Positions 6,164 through 12,515 of a DNA stretch of 14,709 nucleotides are shown piece by piece; position 1 is the first letter of the stretch; every line of letters starts with the position of its first letter. Source of the stretch: an uncultured Marvinbryantia sp. (GTDB lineage: Bacteria > Bacillota > Clostridia > Lachnospirales > Lachnospiraceae); contig CANQJX010000020.1 in NCBI GenBank assembly GCA_947624335.1, positions 1 to 14,709 of the forward strand, in the 5' to 3' direction. Below the pieces are notes generated by a model that was not told the origin of the DNA, searched no databases, and saw only the letters and a program-made list of their open reading frames with translations. The position numbers were made by a program, and so were the translations under genes.

Positions 6164-7882
6164 CTACTTCTTCTCGATCCCAAGATACGGTAAAATGTTG
6201 GAAAAAATCTCGCGGATCACAGGAGCCGCAATCGTTCCCCCGTAGTATACCCCCTTCGGATTATGAATCACGCACAGGCCCAGAACCTGCGGGTCGTCCG
6301 CCGGCGCAAAGCCGACGAACGAAGAGATATACTGGTTGGCGCTGCGCGGCAGGGTCTCGGAGGTCGCCGTTTTCCCTCCGATACGGTAACCCTCCAGATA
6401 GGCGTTTTTCCCGCTGCCGCCGTCTACCACCTGTTCTAAAATATAGCGCACCTTTTCCGACGTTTCTTTTGATAAGATCCGTTTGCCCGCCGGATAGTCG
6501 AGCACGCTCAAAAGCGCCCCCTCCCGGTCGCGCACCTCCACCCCGAAATGCGGCGTAACGCGCCTGCCGCCGTTAATCAGCGAACTGATCGTAGCCGCAA
6601 GCTGAATCGGAGAAATCTGGAATGACTGTCCAAACGATACGGTCGCCAGTTCTACCTGTCCAATATCCTCCGGCTTGTGCATAATCGTCCCCGCCTCTCC
6701 CGGCAGATCGATTCCTGTTTTCTCCAGTAAGCCAAACTGCCTGAAATACCGGTAATAGCGCTCTGCGCCCAGGCGCAGTCCCACCTCGATAAAGACCGGG
6801 TTGCAGGAATTCTGCGCGCCCTGCACAAAATTTTCCGCCCCGTGCCCCGTTACTTTATGGCAGCGGATCCTGCGGTCCTCCACAATCTTGTAACCGGGAC
6901 AGGAAAAGGTGTCCTCCATCGACACAACGCCTTCTTCCAGCCCCGCGGACATGGTGATTACCTTAAAGGTGGATCCCGGTTCGTAGGTATCGTTAATGCA
7001 GCCGTTGCGCCACCTTTGATTCCACGCGTCCTGCTTTTCCTGCTCCGTCAGGGAAGCGGCGTCTGTTTCCAGCGCAAACGGGTCGTTTAAGTCAAATTCC
7101 GGCACGTCCGCCATTGCCAGGATCTCTCCGTTCTGCGGGCGCATAATGATAATGGATACCCGGTCCGCGTCTTTCTTTTCCATCACCTTTGACGCCGCCT
7201 GCTCGGCAAACTTCTGGATATTTGCGTCCAGGCTGATATACAGATTGTTTCCCGCAATCGGTTCCATGCGGCTTTCGCCCGCTTCCGGCAATTCTACGCC
7301 GCGCGCGTCTGTCAAGGTGAGGATTTTCCCGTCGCTGCCCTTTAAAACATCCTCGTACTTTACTTCCAGTCCGATAATGCCCTGATTGTCCCCTCCGGTA
7401 AATCCCAGTACCTTGGAGGCGAGGCTTCCGTAGGGATACCACCGTTTAAAATCCTCATCCACCTTTACGCCGGCAAGATTGAGCGCGCGGATCTGATCGC
7501 CCGTTTCCTTCGGCACATTGGTTTTGATCCGCTCAATGGAACTTCGTTTTTCCACTCTTTTCCGTACCGTTTCTTCCTCCATCTGCAGCGCTTCGGCCAA
7601 AGCGCGGATAACCTCTTCCGGTTCCCGGATCTGGCTGTGGATCACCGATATGGTGCAGACCGTCCGATTGGTCGCCAGAACGTTGCCCGCGGCGTCAATG
7701 ATCTCGCCGCGCGCCGCTTTGATATCGCGTTCCCGTTCATGCAAATCCTGCGCTTTTTGAGCGTAATATTCCGATTCAAACAGCATCAGATGCGTAAGAC
7801 GCGCGCCCAGTGCGACCAGCGTCAGCATGCAGCCGAAAAATACCGTTACTGCTTTTTTTCTGTGAAATGTTTTCAGCCTCAA
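6164..7882 (-). CDS. spoVD: Class B penicillin-binding protein, SpoVD-like transpeptidase
   Basis: 572 residues. Class B PBPs cross-link stem peptides outside the membrane, and SpoVD makes spore cortex peptidoglycan in Bacillus. Visible: N-terminal membrane segment at about 11-34, a dimerisation/pedestal domain to about 215, and a transpeptidase domain with the active-site motif STFK (304-307), SCN (359-361) and, in place of canonical KTG, KTA (504-506). There is no C-terminal PASTA domain; the protein ends soon after the transpeptidase fold. The start is TTG at 7882 with GGAG 7 nt upstream; the next in-frame ATG (codon 19) would delete most of the membrane anchor. The ribosome binding site lies in the 3' arm of a hairpin. 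The SpoVD label rests on position after the division PBP and is inferred. Confidence 0.82.
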   Translation of the reverse strand: MRLKTFHRKKAVTVFFGCMLTLVALGARLTHLMLFESEYYAQKAQDLHERERDIKAARGEIIDAAGNVLATNRTVCTISVIHSQIREPEEVIRALAEALQMEEETVRKRVEKRSSIERIKTNVPKETGDQIRALNLAGVKVDEDFKRWYPYGSLASKVLGFTGGDNQGIIGLEVKYEDVLKGSDGKILTLTDARGVELPEAGESRMEPIAGNNLYISLDANIQKFAEQAASKVMEKKDADRVSIIIMRPQNGEILAMADVPEFDLNDPFALETDAASLTEQEKQDAWNQRWRNGCINDTYEPGSTFKVITMSAGLEEGVVSMEDTFSCPGYKIVEDRRIRCHKVTGHGAENFVQGAQNSCNPVFIEVGLRLGAERYYRYFRQFGLLEKTGIDLPGEAGTIMHKPEDIGQVELATVSFGQSFQISPIQLAATISSLINGGRRVTPHFGVEVRDREGALLSVLDYPAGKRILSKETSEKVRYILEQVVDGGSGKNAYLEGYRIGGKTATSETLPRSANQYISSFVGFAPADDPQVLGLCVIHNPKGVYYGGTIAAPVIREIFSNILPYLGIEKK

Positions 7883-7887
7883 ACAAA

Positions 7888-7936
7888 AACTCCGCGGAAA
7901 GTATTCACTGTAATCTATGAACCTCTCCGCGGAGTT
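7888..7936 (-). terminator. Terminator-like hairpin that buries the spoVD ribosome binding site
   Basis: A perfect 11-bp inverted repeat (arms 7888-7898 and 7926-7936, gap 27 nt) is GC-rich with a CCGCGG core. On the minus-strand transcript the 3' arm runs into a T-tract, GTTTTTGTTT. A smaller TTCA/TGAA pairing inside the loop may extend the fold. The 3' arm contains the CGGAG used for the TTG start at 7882. Read-through RNA from the upstream PBP gene would therefore be terminated or have spoVD translation masked. Confidence 0.65.
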
Positions 7937-7940
7937 ATTC
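7912..7940 (-). promoter_or_regulatory. Candidate sigma-E-type promoter for spoVD
   Basis: On the minus strand a -35-like GAATAAC (7934-7940), a 14-nt spacer and a -10-like CATAGATT (7912-7919) match the known Bacillus sigma-E pattern (KMATATT, about 14 nt, CATACAHT) at 5 of 7 and 7 of 8 positions. The predicted start near 7904 lies past the 5' arm of the hairpin. spoVD is sigma-E dependent in Bacillus. Short motifs can match by chance, so this is a candidate. Confidence 0.4.
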
Positions 7941-7950
7941 TTCCTGCGTG

Positions 7951-10101
7951 CTATTCGTATATCAGTTCATCATACGATATTCCCGCTTCGGATGCGTCGG
8001 ACGCTTCCGTCTCGCCCGGCTGCGGCGGGTTGACGCTGCCGTACAGATTTTCCGGTTCGCCGCCATTGGTTTCGCCGGATTCCACCTCCACCGACACCAC
8101 CTCGGTCAGCGGCTCCCACGTCGTCTCGTCATACATCAGATTGCCCCATTCGTCGTATACATAATTTACGACAAGCTCGGTCTCCGGTTCCGCTTCCTCC
8201 TGCATGCCGAGATTCTGTTTTTGCTCTTCCGTGATCTCCTCGGTCGGGTAAATTCCCATATAAGGCAGAATTTCCGTCAGAATATCCGTGACCAGTTTTT
8301 TCGTGTAGGTACCGTCCTCCTGATTCGGAATGTTCGGCTCGTCGATCACGGCGTATACGACTACCTGCGGATCGTCAATCGGAACGGCCGCGATAAAAGA
8401 AGTCACATATTTATTATTCCCGCGCGGGAATTTTTCCGCGGTTCCCGTTTTTCCTCCCACCCGGTATCCAGGTATCTGCGCGTCCGTCGCCGTTCCTTCC
8501 GTGACCACCGATTCCAAGAAATCGCGCAGCAGATAAGACGTCCGGGTAGATACCGGCTGCGAGAGCATCAGCGGCTCAATGTTCCGGACAACGCTTCCGT
8601 TTTCATCCAGGATCTGTTTTACCAGATGCGGTTTATAATAATATCCCCCGTTTACCACCGCGCAGAATCCGGCCAGTTCCTGAATCATCGTCGCCGTAAA
8701 GCCCTGTCCGAACGTATTGGTACACAATTCAATAATATGCATCGTGTTCTCGTCATAGAGGTTGCCGGAATTTTCATTCGGCAGATCAATGCCTGTTTTT
8801 TTTCCGAAACCGAAAATGCTCTGATAGCGGCAAAACGTATCGACGCCCATCGCCATGCCAATCGTCATCATTCCGGGATTGCAGGAATTTTTGATCACGT
8901 CCCCCAGCGTCTCGTCGCCGTGCGTCCAGGTGCAGTTGATCGGTTCTTCCTCCGCCAGCGGCTGCAGATAGCCGATGCAGCGGACCGTAAAATCGGTGTC
9001 GATGCTGCCGCTGTCCAGCGCTCCGGCAACCACCATCGGCTTATAGGTAGACCCCAGTTCAAACGCTTCCGACACGCAGAAATTATACCACAGTGTGTTC
9101 AGCGCCTCCGAACGTTCTTCGTCCGACATTGCTTTTAACTCTTTTTCCGTATACCAGCCGCTTAAATCCTGCGGATTATTCAGATCCACCACCCGGTCCG
9201 TCGCCATTGCCAGAATTTCCCCGCTATTGGGATCCGCAACAATGACCGCCGTATTTTTGCTGGCGCGTCCCGCCGTCGCCTCCTGCGGACCGTTTTTATT
9301 TTGCTCTTCCAGCTGTGCGATGTATTTCTCCACCACCTGCTGAATGTTAATGTCAATCGTAGAGACGATGCTGTTTCCGTTCTGCGGCTCCACAATGTTT
9401 TTCTGAAGCTCCTGCTCCTCGTTCAGATAACCGTACTCTCTGCCGTTCACCCCGTTTAAAATGTCCGAATAATAGGATTCCAGCCCGTAGATTCCGTCGT
9501 TCAGCTTATTTGCAAATCCCAGCACGGTGCCTGCCAGCGCGTTCATCGGATAGGAACGCACATAGCTTTCTTCAAACCATACGCCCTGTACGTTTTCCAG
9601 TTCTTCGCGCTGCGCCTCGGAGAGACTGCGATCTTCAGACAGGTCTACATAGTCTTCAAACTTCTGTTTTTCCTCCAGCGGGATTTCATATTTTATCACC
9701 TGGTACTGGCTGTCCGCGGTTTCCTCATTTGAAATGCGGTCGCGTACCTGCGCTTCCTCCAGTCCGAACACTTCCGATACCGCGCGGATGGTCGGCTCGA
9801 TATAGTCTTCGTCGCTGTTGATCGCAAGACAGTCGAGTACCACATTATAAACTTTGTCGCTCTTTGCCAGCAGATTACGGTTGCGGTCCAGAATTTCCCC
9901 TCTGCGGTAGGGAATCGTGCGGCTGTCGTACGTCTGCTGCGCCAGCACCTTCCTCGCGTACTTATCGCCGCTCTTTGCGTTGATATACGCGATCAAAAAG
10001 TTCAGGATCAGCAGCAGAACGAAAACAAATGCAAATATAGCCGTCAGCTTTATTTGCATTGTTCTCGTAAATTTCTGTTCATTTTTTCTTCTGGTTGCCA
10101 T
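7951..10101 (-). CDS. pbpB: Class B penicillin-binding protein, division type (PBP2B/FtsI-like)
   Basis: 716 residues. By position after ftsL it is the septal transpeptidase that pairs with FtsW. Visible: basic N-terminus, membrane segment at about 17-40, pedestal domain with RRGEILDRN (66-74), and a transpeptidase domain with STYK (351-354), SCN (406-408) and KTG (551-553). The first motif reads ELGSTYKP instead of the usual EPGSTFKP. After about residue 615 there is a roughly 100-residue acidic tail with no recognisable PASTA domain. It contains Tyr-Asp pairs (YVYDEWGN, MYDE, SYDE) and a Pro/Glu/Gly-rich stretch. The ATG at 10101 has AGGTG 5 nt upstream. It follows ftsL after 36 nt. A 396-residue open frame on the opposite strand is a shadow. 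Confidence 0.92.
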   Translation of the reverse strand: MATRRKNEQKFTRTMQIKLTAIFAFVFVLLLILNFLIAYINAKSGDKYARKVLAQQTYDSRTIPYRRGEILDRNRNLLAKSDKVYNVVLDCLAINSDEDYIEPTIRAVSEVFGLEEAQVRDRISNEETADSQYQVIKYEIPLEEKQKFEDYVDLSEDRSLSEAQREELENVQGVWFEESYVRSYPMNALAGTVLGFANKLNDGIYGLESYYSDILNGVNGREYGYLNEEQELQKNIVEPQNGNSIVSTIDINIQQVVEKYIAQLEEQNKNGPQEATAGRASKNTAVIVADPNSGEILAMATDRVVDLNNPQDLSGWYTEKELKAMSDEERSEALNTLWYNFCVSEAFELGSTYKPMVVAGALDSGSIDTDFTVRCIGYLQPLAEEEPINCTWTHGDETLGDVIKNSCNPGMMTIGMAMGVDTFCRYQSIFGFGKKTGIDLPNENSGNLYDENTMHIIELCTNTFGQGFTATMIQELAGFCAVVNGGYYYKPHLVKQILDENGSVVRNIEPLMLSQPVSTRTSYLLRDFLESVVTEGTATDAQIPGYRVGGKTGTAEKFPRGNNKYVTSFIAAVPIDDPQVVVYAVIDEPNIPNQEDGTYTKKLVTDILTEILPYMGIYPTEEITEEQKQNLGMQEEAEPETELVVNYVYDEWGNLMYDETTWEPLTEVVSVEVESGETNGGEPENLYGSVNPPQPGETEASDASEAGISYDELIYE

Positions 10102-10137
10102 CCGCTCACCTCATGCCGCAATGGCAGGCACTGACTC

Positions 10138-10644
10138 TCAGTCTTTCGGAATTGCGCCGTACTGGCGGATATAATCTCCGTCCCGGTTATTGTAGAGAAT
10201 GACTTGTCCCTCGTCCGCATAGACCATCCCAAGCTGATGTATGGCGATCTCTTTGATCTGCTCCATATTTACGGAAGACATGGCTTCCTCGTATGCGTTG
10301 TCATTCGCCAGCCTGACGGCGCTCAATTCGCTTTCCAGTCCCGCGATGGTGCTGCGGTAAGTCGTTCCCTGTGCCTGTAACTGCAGATATTGTACACACA
10401 AAAAAACTGCTGCGATTGCTGCTGCTGTAAGAAACATAACATATGGCATCGTCATATGCAAGGCTTTTTCTCTGTTTCTGCGGGCGGTATTGCTCAGAGT
10501 CCGCGTATCCGGCTGCCGCTCCGGTCTTCGTTTGGGCTGAGCCTGCACCTGGCGCACTACGTTGCCGTCGATATAAGTCGTTACATAGCTGTTTGTACTT
10601 CGTCGGGCCTGTCCCGCCAAACTGCCTGCTCTTCGCGCAGCCAT
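10138..10644 (-). CDS. ftsL: FtsL-like divisome protein
   Basis: 168 residues. FtsL is a short bitopic coiled-coil protein that, with DivIC and DivIB, controls septal synthesis. Visible: a long Arg-rich cytoplasmic N-terminus (about 1-62), one membrane segment (about 66-85), a heptad-like stretch (about 88-116), and the C-terminal IHQLGMVYADEGQVILY (135-151), which resembles the conserved LGM-x-x-P-x-x-x-Q-x-I ending of the family. Start choice: an in-frame TTG at 10680 has no good ribosome binding site, whereas the ATG at 10644 follows a purine block (GGGGGAGGGGAG) by 4 nt. FtsL diverges fast, so position between rsmH and the PBP gene carries much of the assignment. Confidence 0.85.
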   Translation of the reverse strand: MAARRAGSLAGQARRSTNSYVTTYIDGNVVRQVQAQPKRRPERQPDTRTLSNTARRNREKALHMTMPYVMFLTAAAIAAVFLCVQYLQLQAQGTTYRSTIAGLESELSAVRLANDNAYEEAMSSVNMEQIKEIAIHQLGMVYADEGQVILYNNRDGDYIRQYGAIPKD

Positions 10645-10666
10645 GGTTCTCCCCTCCCCCTTATTC

Positions 10667-10706
10667 GCCGCCTGTCCCAAAGGCGGCTTTCGGCAAAAAA
10701 CGCCTT
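10667..10706 (-). repeat. Two overlapping, mutually exclusive hairpins before ftsL
   Basis: Arms 10667-10672 and 10682-10687 (GCCGCC/GGCGGC) form one GC-rich stem. Arms 10680-10685 and 10701-10706 (AAGGCG/CGCCTT) form another, and they share 10682-10685. Both lie in the 73-bp gap between rsmH and ftsL. There is no T-tract after the first, so this is not a simple terminator. Confidence 0.35.
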
Positions 10707-10717
10707 CTCCCCTCTTT

Positions 10718-11662
10718 TTACGATTCGATCAATCGCTCAAACACGCGCAGTTTTGCGCTTTTTGCCCTGTTGTTTTCCTCTATCTCCTGTTTCCCCGGAA
10801 GAATCGGCTTTCTGGTAACCACTCTCCCCATAGAGCGTTTCCCGCACACACATACCGGAAATTCCTTCGGACAGGTACACGGATTTTCGTTTCTGCGAAA
10901 TCCGTTTTTTACAATCCGATCTTCCAGAGAATGAAAGGTAAGGATGCAAATACGTCCCTTATTATTTAAAAGCCCTATCATGTCGTCCAACGACTCCTGC
11001 AGGACTCCCAATTCATTGTTTAACTCAATCCGTATGGCCTGGAATGTCTTTTTAGCCGGGTGTCCTCCAACCGCTCGGACTTTCATTGGTATCGCCGCTT
11101 TTATAACATGAATTAACTCCCCAGTTGTTTCCAATGCTTTTTTCTGCCTTGCCGCCACGATATGCTTTGCAATGTTTTTTGCAAACTTGTCCTCCCCATA
11201 GTCGCGGATGATCCGGTACAGTTCCATCTCGCTATACTCGTTTACAATATCTTTTGCAGTGCATACCTGACGCTGATCCATTCTCATATCGAGCGGCGCG
11301 TCGTCCTCGCGGTAGGTAAAGCCGCGGTCTGCCGTGTCCAGTTGGTAGGAGGAAACACCAAGGTCCAAAATAATGCCATCTACGGTTGCCACTCCTATGC
11401 CAGCCAGTTTTTGTTTCATCTTGCAGTAATTGCTGCGGATGATCGTTACTTTATTTTTAAACTCCCCTAAGCGCTGCGTGGCCGCCTCGATTGCCGCGGC
11501 GTCCTGATCAATTCCGATCAGTCTCCCCCTGTCGGACAGCCTCCTGCAAATTTCATAAGAATGCCCCCCGCCGCCCAGCGTACCGTCCACATAAATACCG
11601 TCCGGTTTGATTGCCAGAGCCTCTATGGTTTCTTCCAGAAGTACAGATGTATGATATGCCAT
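10718..11662 (-). CDS. rsmH: 16S rRNA (cytosine(1402)-N(4))-methyltransferase RsmH (MraW)
   Basis: 314 residues, full length. RsmH uses S-adenosylmethionine to methylate N4 of C1402 in the decoding centre of 16S rRNA. Motifs: MAYHTSVLLEE, the SAM-binding VDGTLGGGGHS (25-35), IDQD (51-54), LDLGVSSYQLD (99-109), FTYREDDAPLDMRMD (115-129), HPAKKTFQAIRIELNNEL (201-218) and LTFHSLEDRIVK (241-252). Near the C-terminus four cysteines form a CxC, six residues, CxC cluster (262, 264, 271, 273) that looks like a metal site. I recall a similar cluster in other clostridial RsmH proteins. The ATG at 11662 has GGGAGG 5 nt upstream. It follows mraZ after 15 nt. Confidence 0.97.
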   Translation of the reverse strand: MAYHTSVLLEETIEALAIKPDGIYVDGTLGGGGHSYEICRRLSDRGRLIGIDQDAAAIEAATQRLGEFKNKVTIIRSNYCKMKQKLAGIGVATVDGIILDLGVSSYQLDTADRGFTYREDDAPLDMRMDQRQVCTAKDIVNEYSEMELYRIIRDYGEDKFAKNIAKHIVAARQKKALETTGELIHVIKAAIPMKVRAVGGHPAKKTFQAIRIELNNELGVLQESLDDMIGLLNNKGRICILTFHSLEDRIVKNGFRRNENPCTCPKEFPVCVCGKRSMGRVVTRKPILPGKQEIEENNRAKSAKLRVFERLIES

Positions 11663-11677
11663 ACAGTCCTCCCCAGG

Positions 11678-12109
11678 CTATATGACAAGCCCGATATCTG
11701 TCATCTGTTCCGCGATCGTGTCCATATCGTCATAAGAACTGTTCTCGCTCCACCTGTCTTTGCTCCAGATTTCAATTCGGTTCAGCATTCCGGTCAGCAC
11801 GACGTCTTTCTCCAGATCCGCAAATTCTCTTAACGTGGCCGGTAAAAGAATTCTCCCCTGCTTATCCAGTTCGCACGGCGTGGCGCCCGCCACAAAGAAA
11901 CGTGAAAATTGCCTTGCGCTTTTGTTTGTAAGCGGAAGCGTGCGCAGCTTATTTTCAAACTCCTGCCATGCCTCGTTGGGAAATACAAACAGACAGCCAT
12001 CCAATCCCTTTGTTACCACAAATTCTTCGCCCAGTTCTTCTCTGAACTTCGAGGGAATGATCAGTCTGCCTTTGGTGTCTATCGCATGATTGTATTCGCC
12101 CATGAACAT
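11678..12109 (-). CDS. mraZ: Transcriptional regulator MraZ
   Basis: 143 residues, the usual length. MraZ is an AbrB-fold DNA-binding protein that forms ring-shaped oligomers and binds direct repeats upstream of its own operon. Two copies of the D-x-x-x-R signature are visible, DTKGR (11-15) and DKQGR (82-86), one per half of the duplicated fold. Start choice: the frame is open to a GTG at 12118, but AGGTG at 12116-12120 overlaps that codon and is 6 nt from the ATG at 12109, giving the family-typical MFMGEYNH. It is the first gene of the dcw transcript, and its probable operator lies upstream. Confidence 0.96.
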   Translation of the reverse strand: MFMGEYNHAIDTKGRLIIPSKFREELGEEFVVTKGLDGCLFVFPNEAWQEFENKLRTLPLTNKSARQFSRFFVAGATPCELDKQGRILLPATLREFADLEKDVVLTGMLNRIEIWSKDRWSENSSYDDMDTIAEQMTDIGLVI

Positions 12110-12170
12110 ATGACACACCTGCTTCCGTAAGAAAAACAGCTTCGTTCGGCGGGATCATGTGGGATTTTTG

Positions 12171-12210
12171 CCCCATTTGGCACCACAATCCACCACTTTT
12201 CTCCACTTAC
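12171..12210 (-). promoter_or_regulatory. Four 10-bp-phased repeats, probable MraZ operator
   Basis: On the minus strand the cores GTGG, GTGG, GTGG and ATGG occur at 12203-12206, 12193-12196, 12183-12186 and 12173-12176, exactly 10 bp apart. They start within a few bases of the predicted transcription start, so an oligomeric MraZ bound here would block the promoter. Known MraZ boxes in Mollicutes and in E. coli are direct G/T-rich repeats of about this spacing upstream of mraZ. Confidence 0.75.
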
Positions 12211-12216
12211 ACGTTT

Positions 12217-12255
12217 ATAATAGAACAGTTTTTTGGAATTGACAAGTACTTTTTT
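12217..12255 (-). promoter_or_regulatory. Putative sigma-A promoter for the mraZ operon
   Basis: On the minus strand -35 TTGTCA (12240-12245), a 17-nt spacer and -10 TATTAT (12217-12222) followed by AA. An A-tract and GTAC sit directly upstream (to 12255). It lies just after the terminator of the preceding operon and about 100 nt before mraZ. It would drive the whole division cluster. Confidence 0.8.
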
Positions 12256-12277
12256 AATTTTTTTTGTTTTTCTGCAC

Positions 12278-12308
12278 AAAAAAAACGCCTGTTACCCAGA
12301 CGTTTTTT
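12278..12308 (-). terminator. Intrinsic terminator ending the ychF-lgt operon
   Basis: A 12-bp stem (arms 12280-12291 and 12297-12308, one G-U pair in the RNA) with a 5-nt loop. On the minus strand the stem is followed by eight T. Because the A-tract on the other side mirrors it, it could also terminate plus-strand transcripts. It separates the upstream operon from the mraZ promoter. Confidence 0.88.
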
Positions 12309-12362
12309 GGTAATTTTCAATATATGGTGTGCGCTTTGTTTTTGGACACAATATCTGGTATG

Positions 12363-12515
12363 TTATCCCTGTTCCGCATCCATATATCGTTCCATCAACT
12401 GATCCACTTTTCTGCTCTGTTCCAGAGCGTCCTCCATGGAACCGGACTCCAGCATATTATCCAGAATCTTCCGTTCCCGTTCAATTTGTTCCTTCAGTGC
12501 TTTTCGTTTGTTCAT
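12363..12515 (-). CDS. Spo0E-like aspartyl-phosphate phosphatase, small protein
   Basis: 50 residues. Spo0E-family proteins dephosphorylate Spo0A~P and so restrain entry into sporulation. The protein is a predicted two-helix hairpin: a first helix with IERERKILDNML (11-22), a short turn with GS (25-26), and a second helix with SRKVDQLMERY (34-44). This fits the family signature S-x-x-L/V-D-x-L-I/M-x-x-Y, including the Asp essential in Spo0E. The ATG at 12515 has a GAGAGGGG purine block about 9 nt upstream. It overlaps the 3' end of lgt by 35 nt in another frame, suggesting translational coupling, and ends before the terminator at 12278-12308. The match is by eye on a short protein, so function is likely but unproven. 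Confidence 0.7.
   Translation of the reverse strand: MNKRKALKEQIERERKILDNMLESGSMEDALEQSRKVDQLMERYMDAEQG

Noticed and set aside
7948..9138. 396-residue open frame on the plus strand opposite the division PBP gene
   Set aside because: It is antisense to a clear PBP with intact active-site motifs. Its translation is rich in Arg, His and Ile without domain character, and it has no convincing ribosome binding site. GC-rich codon positions keep the opposite frame open.
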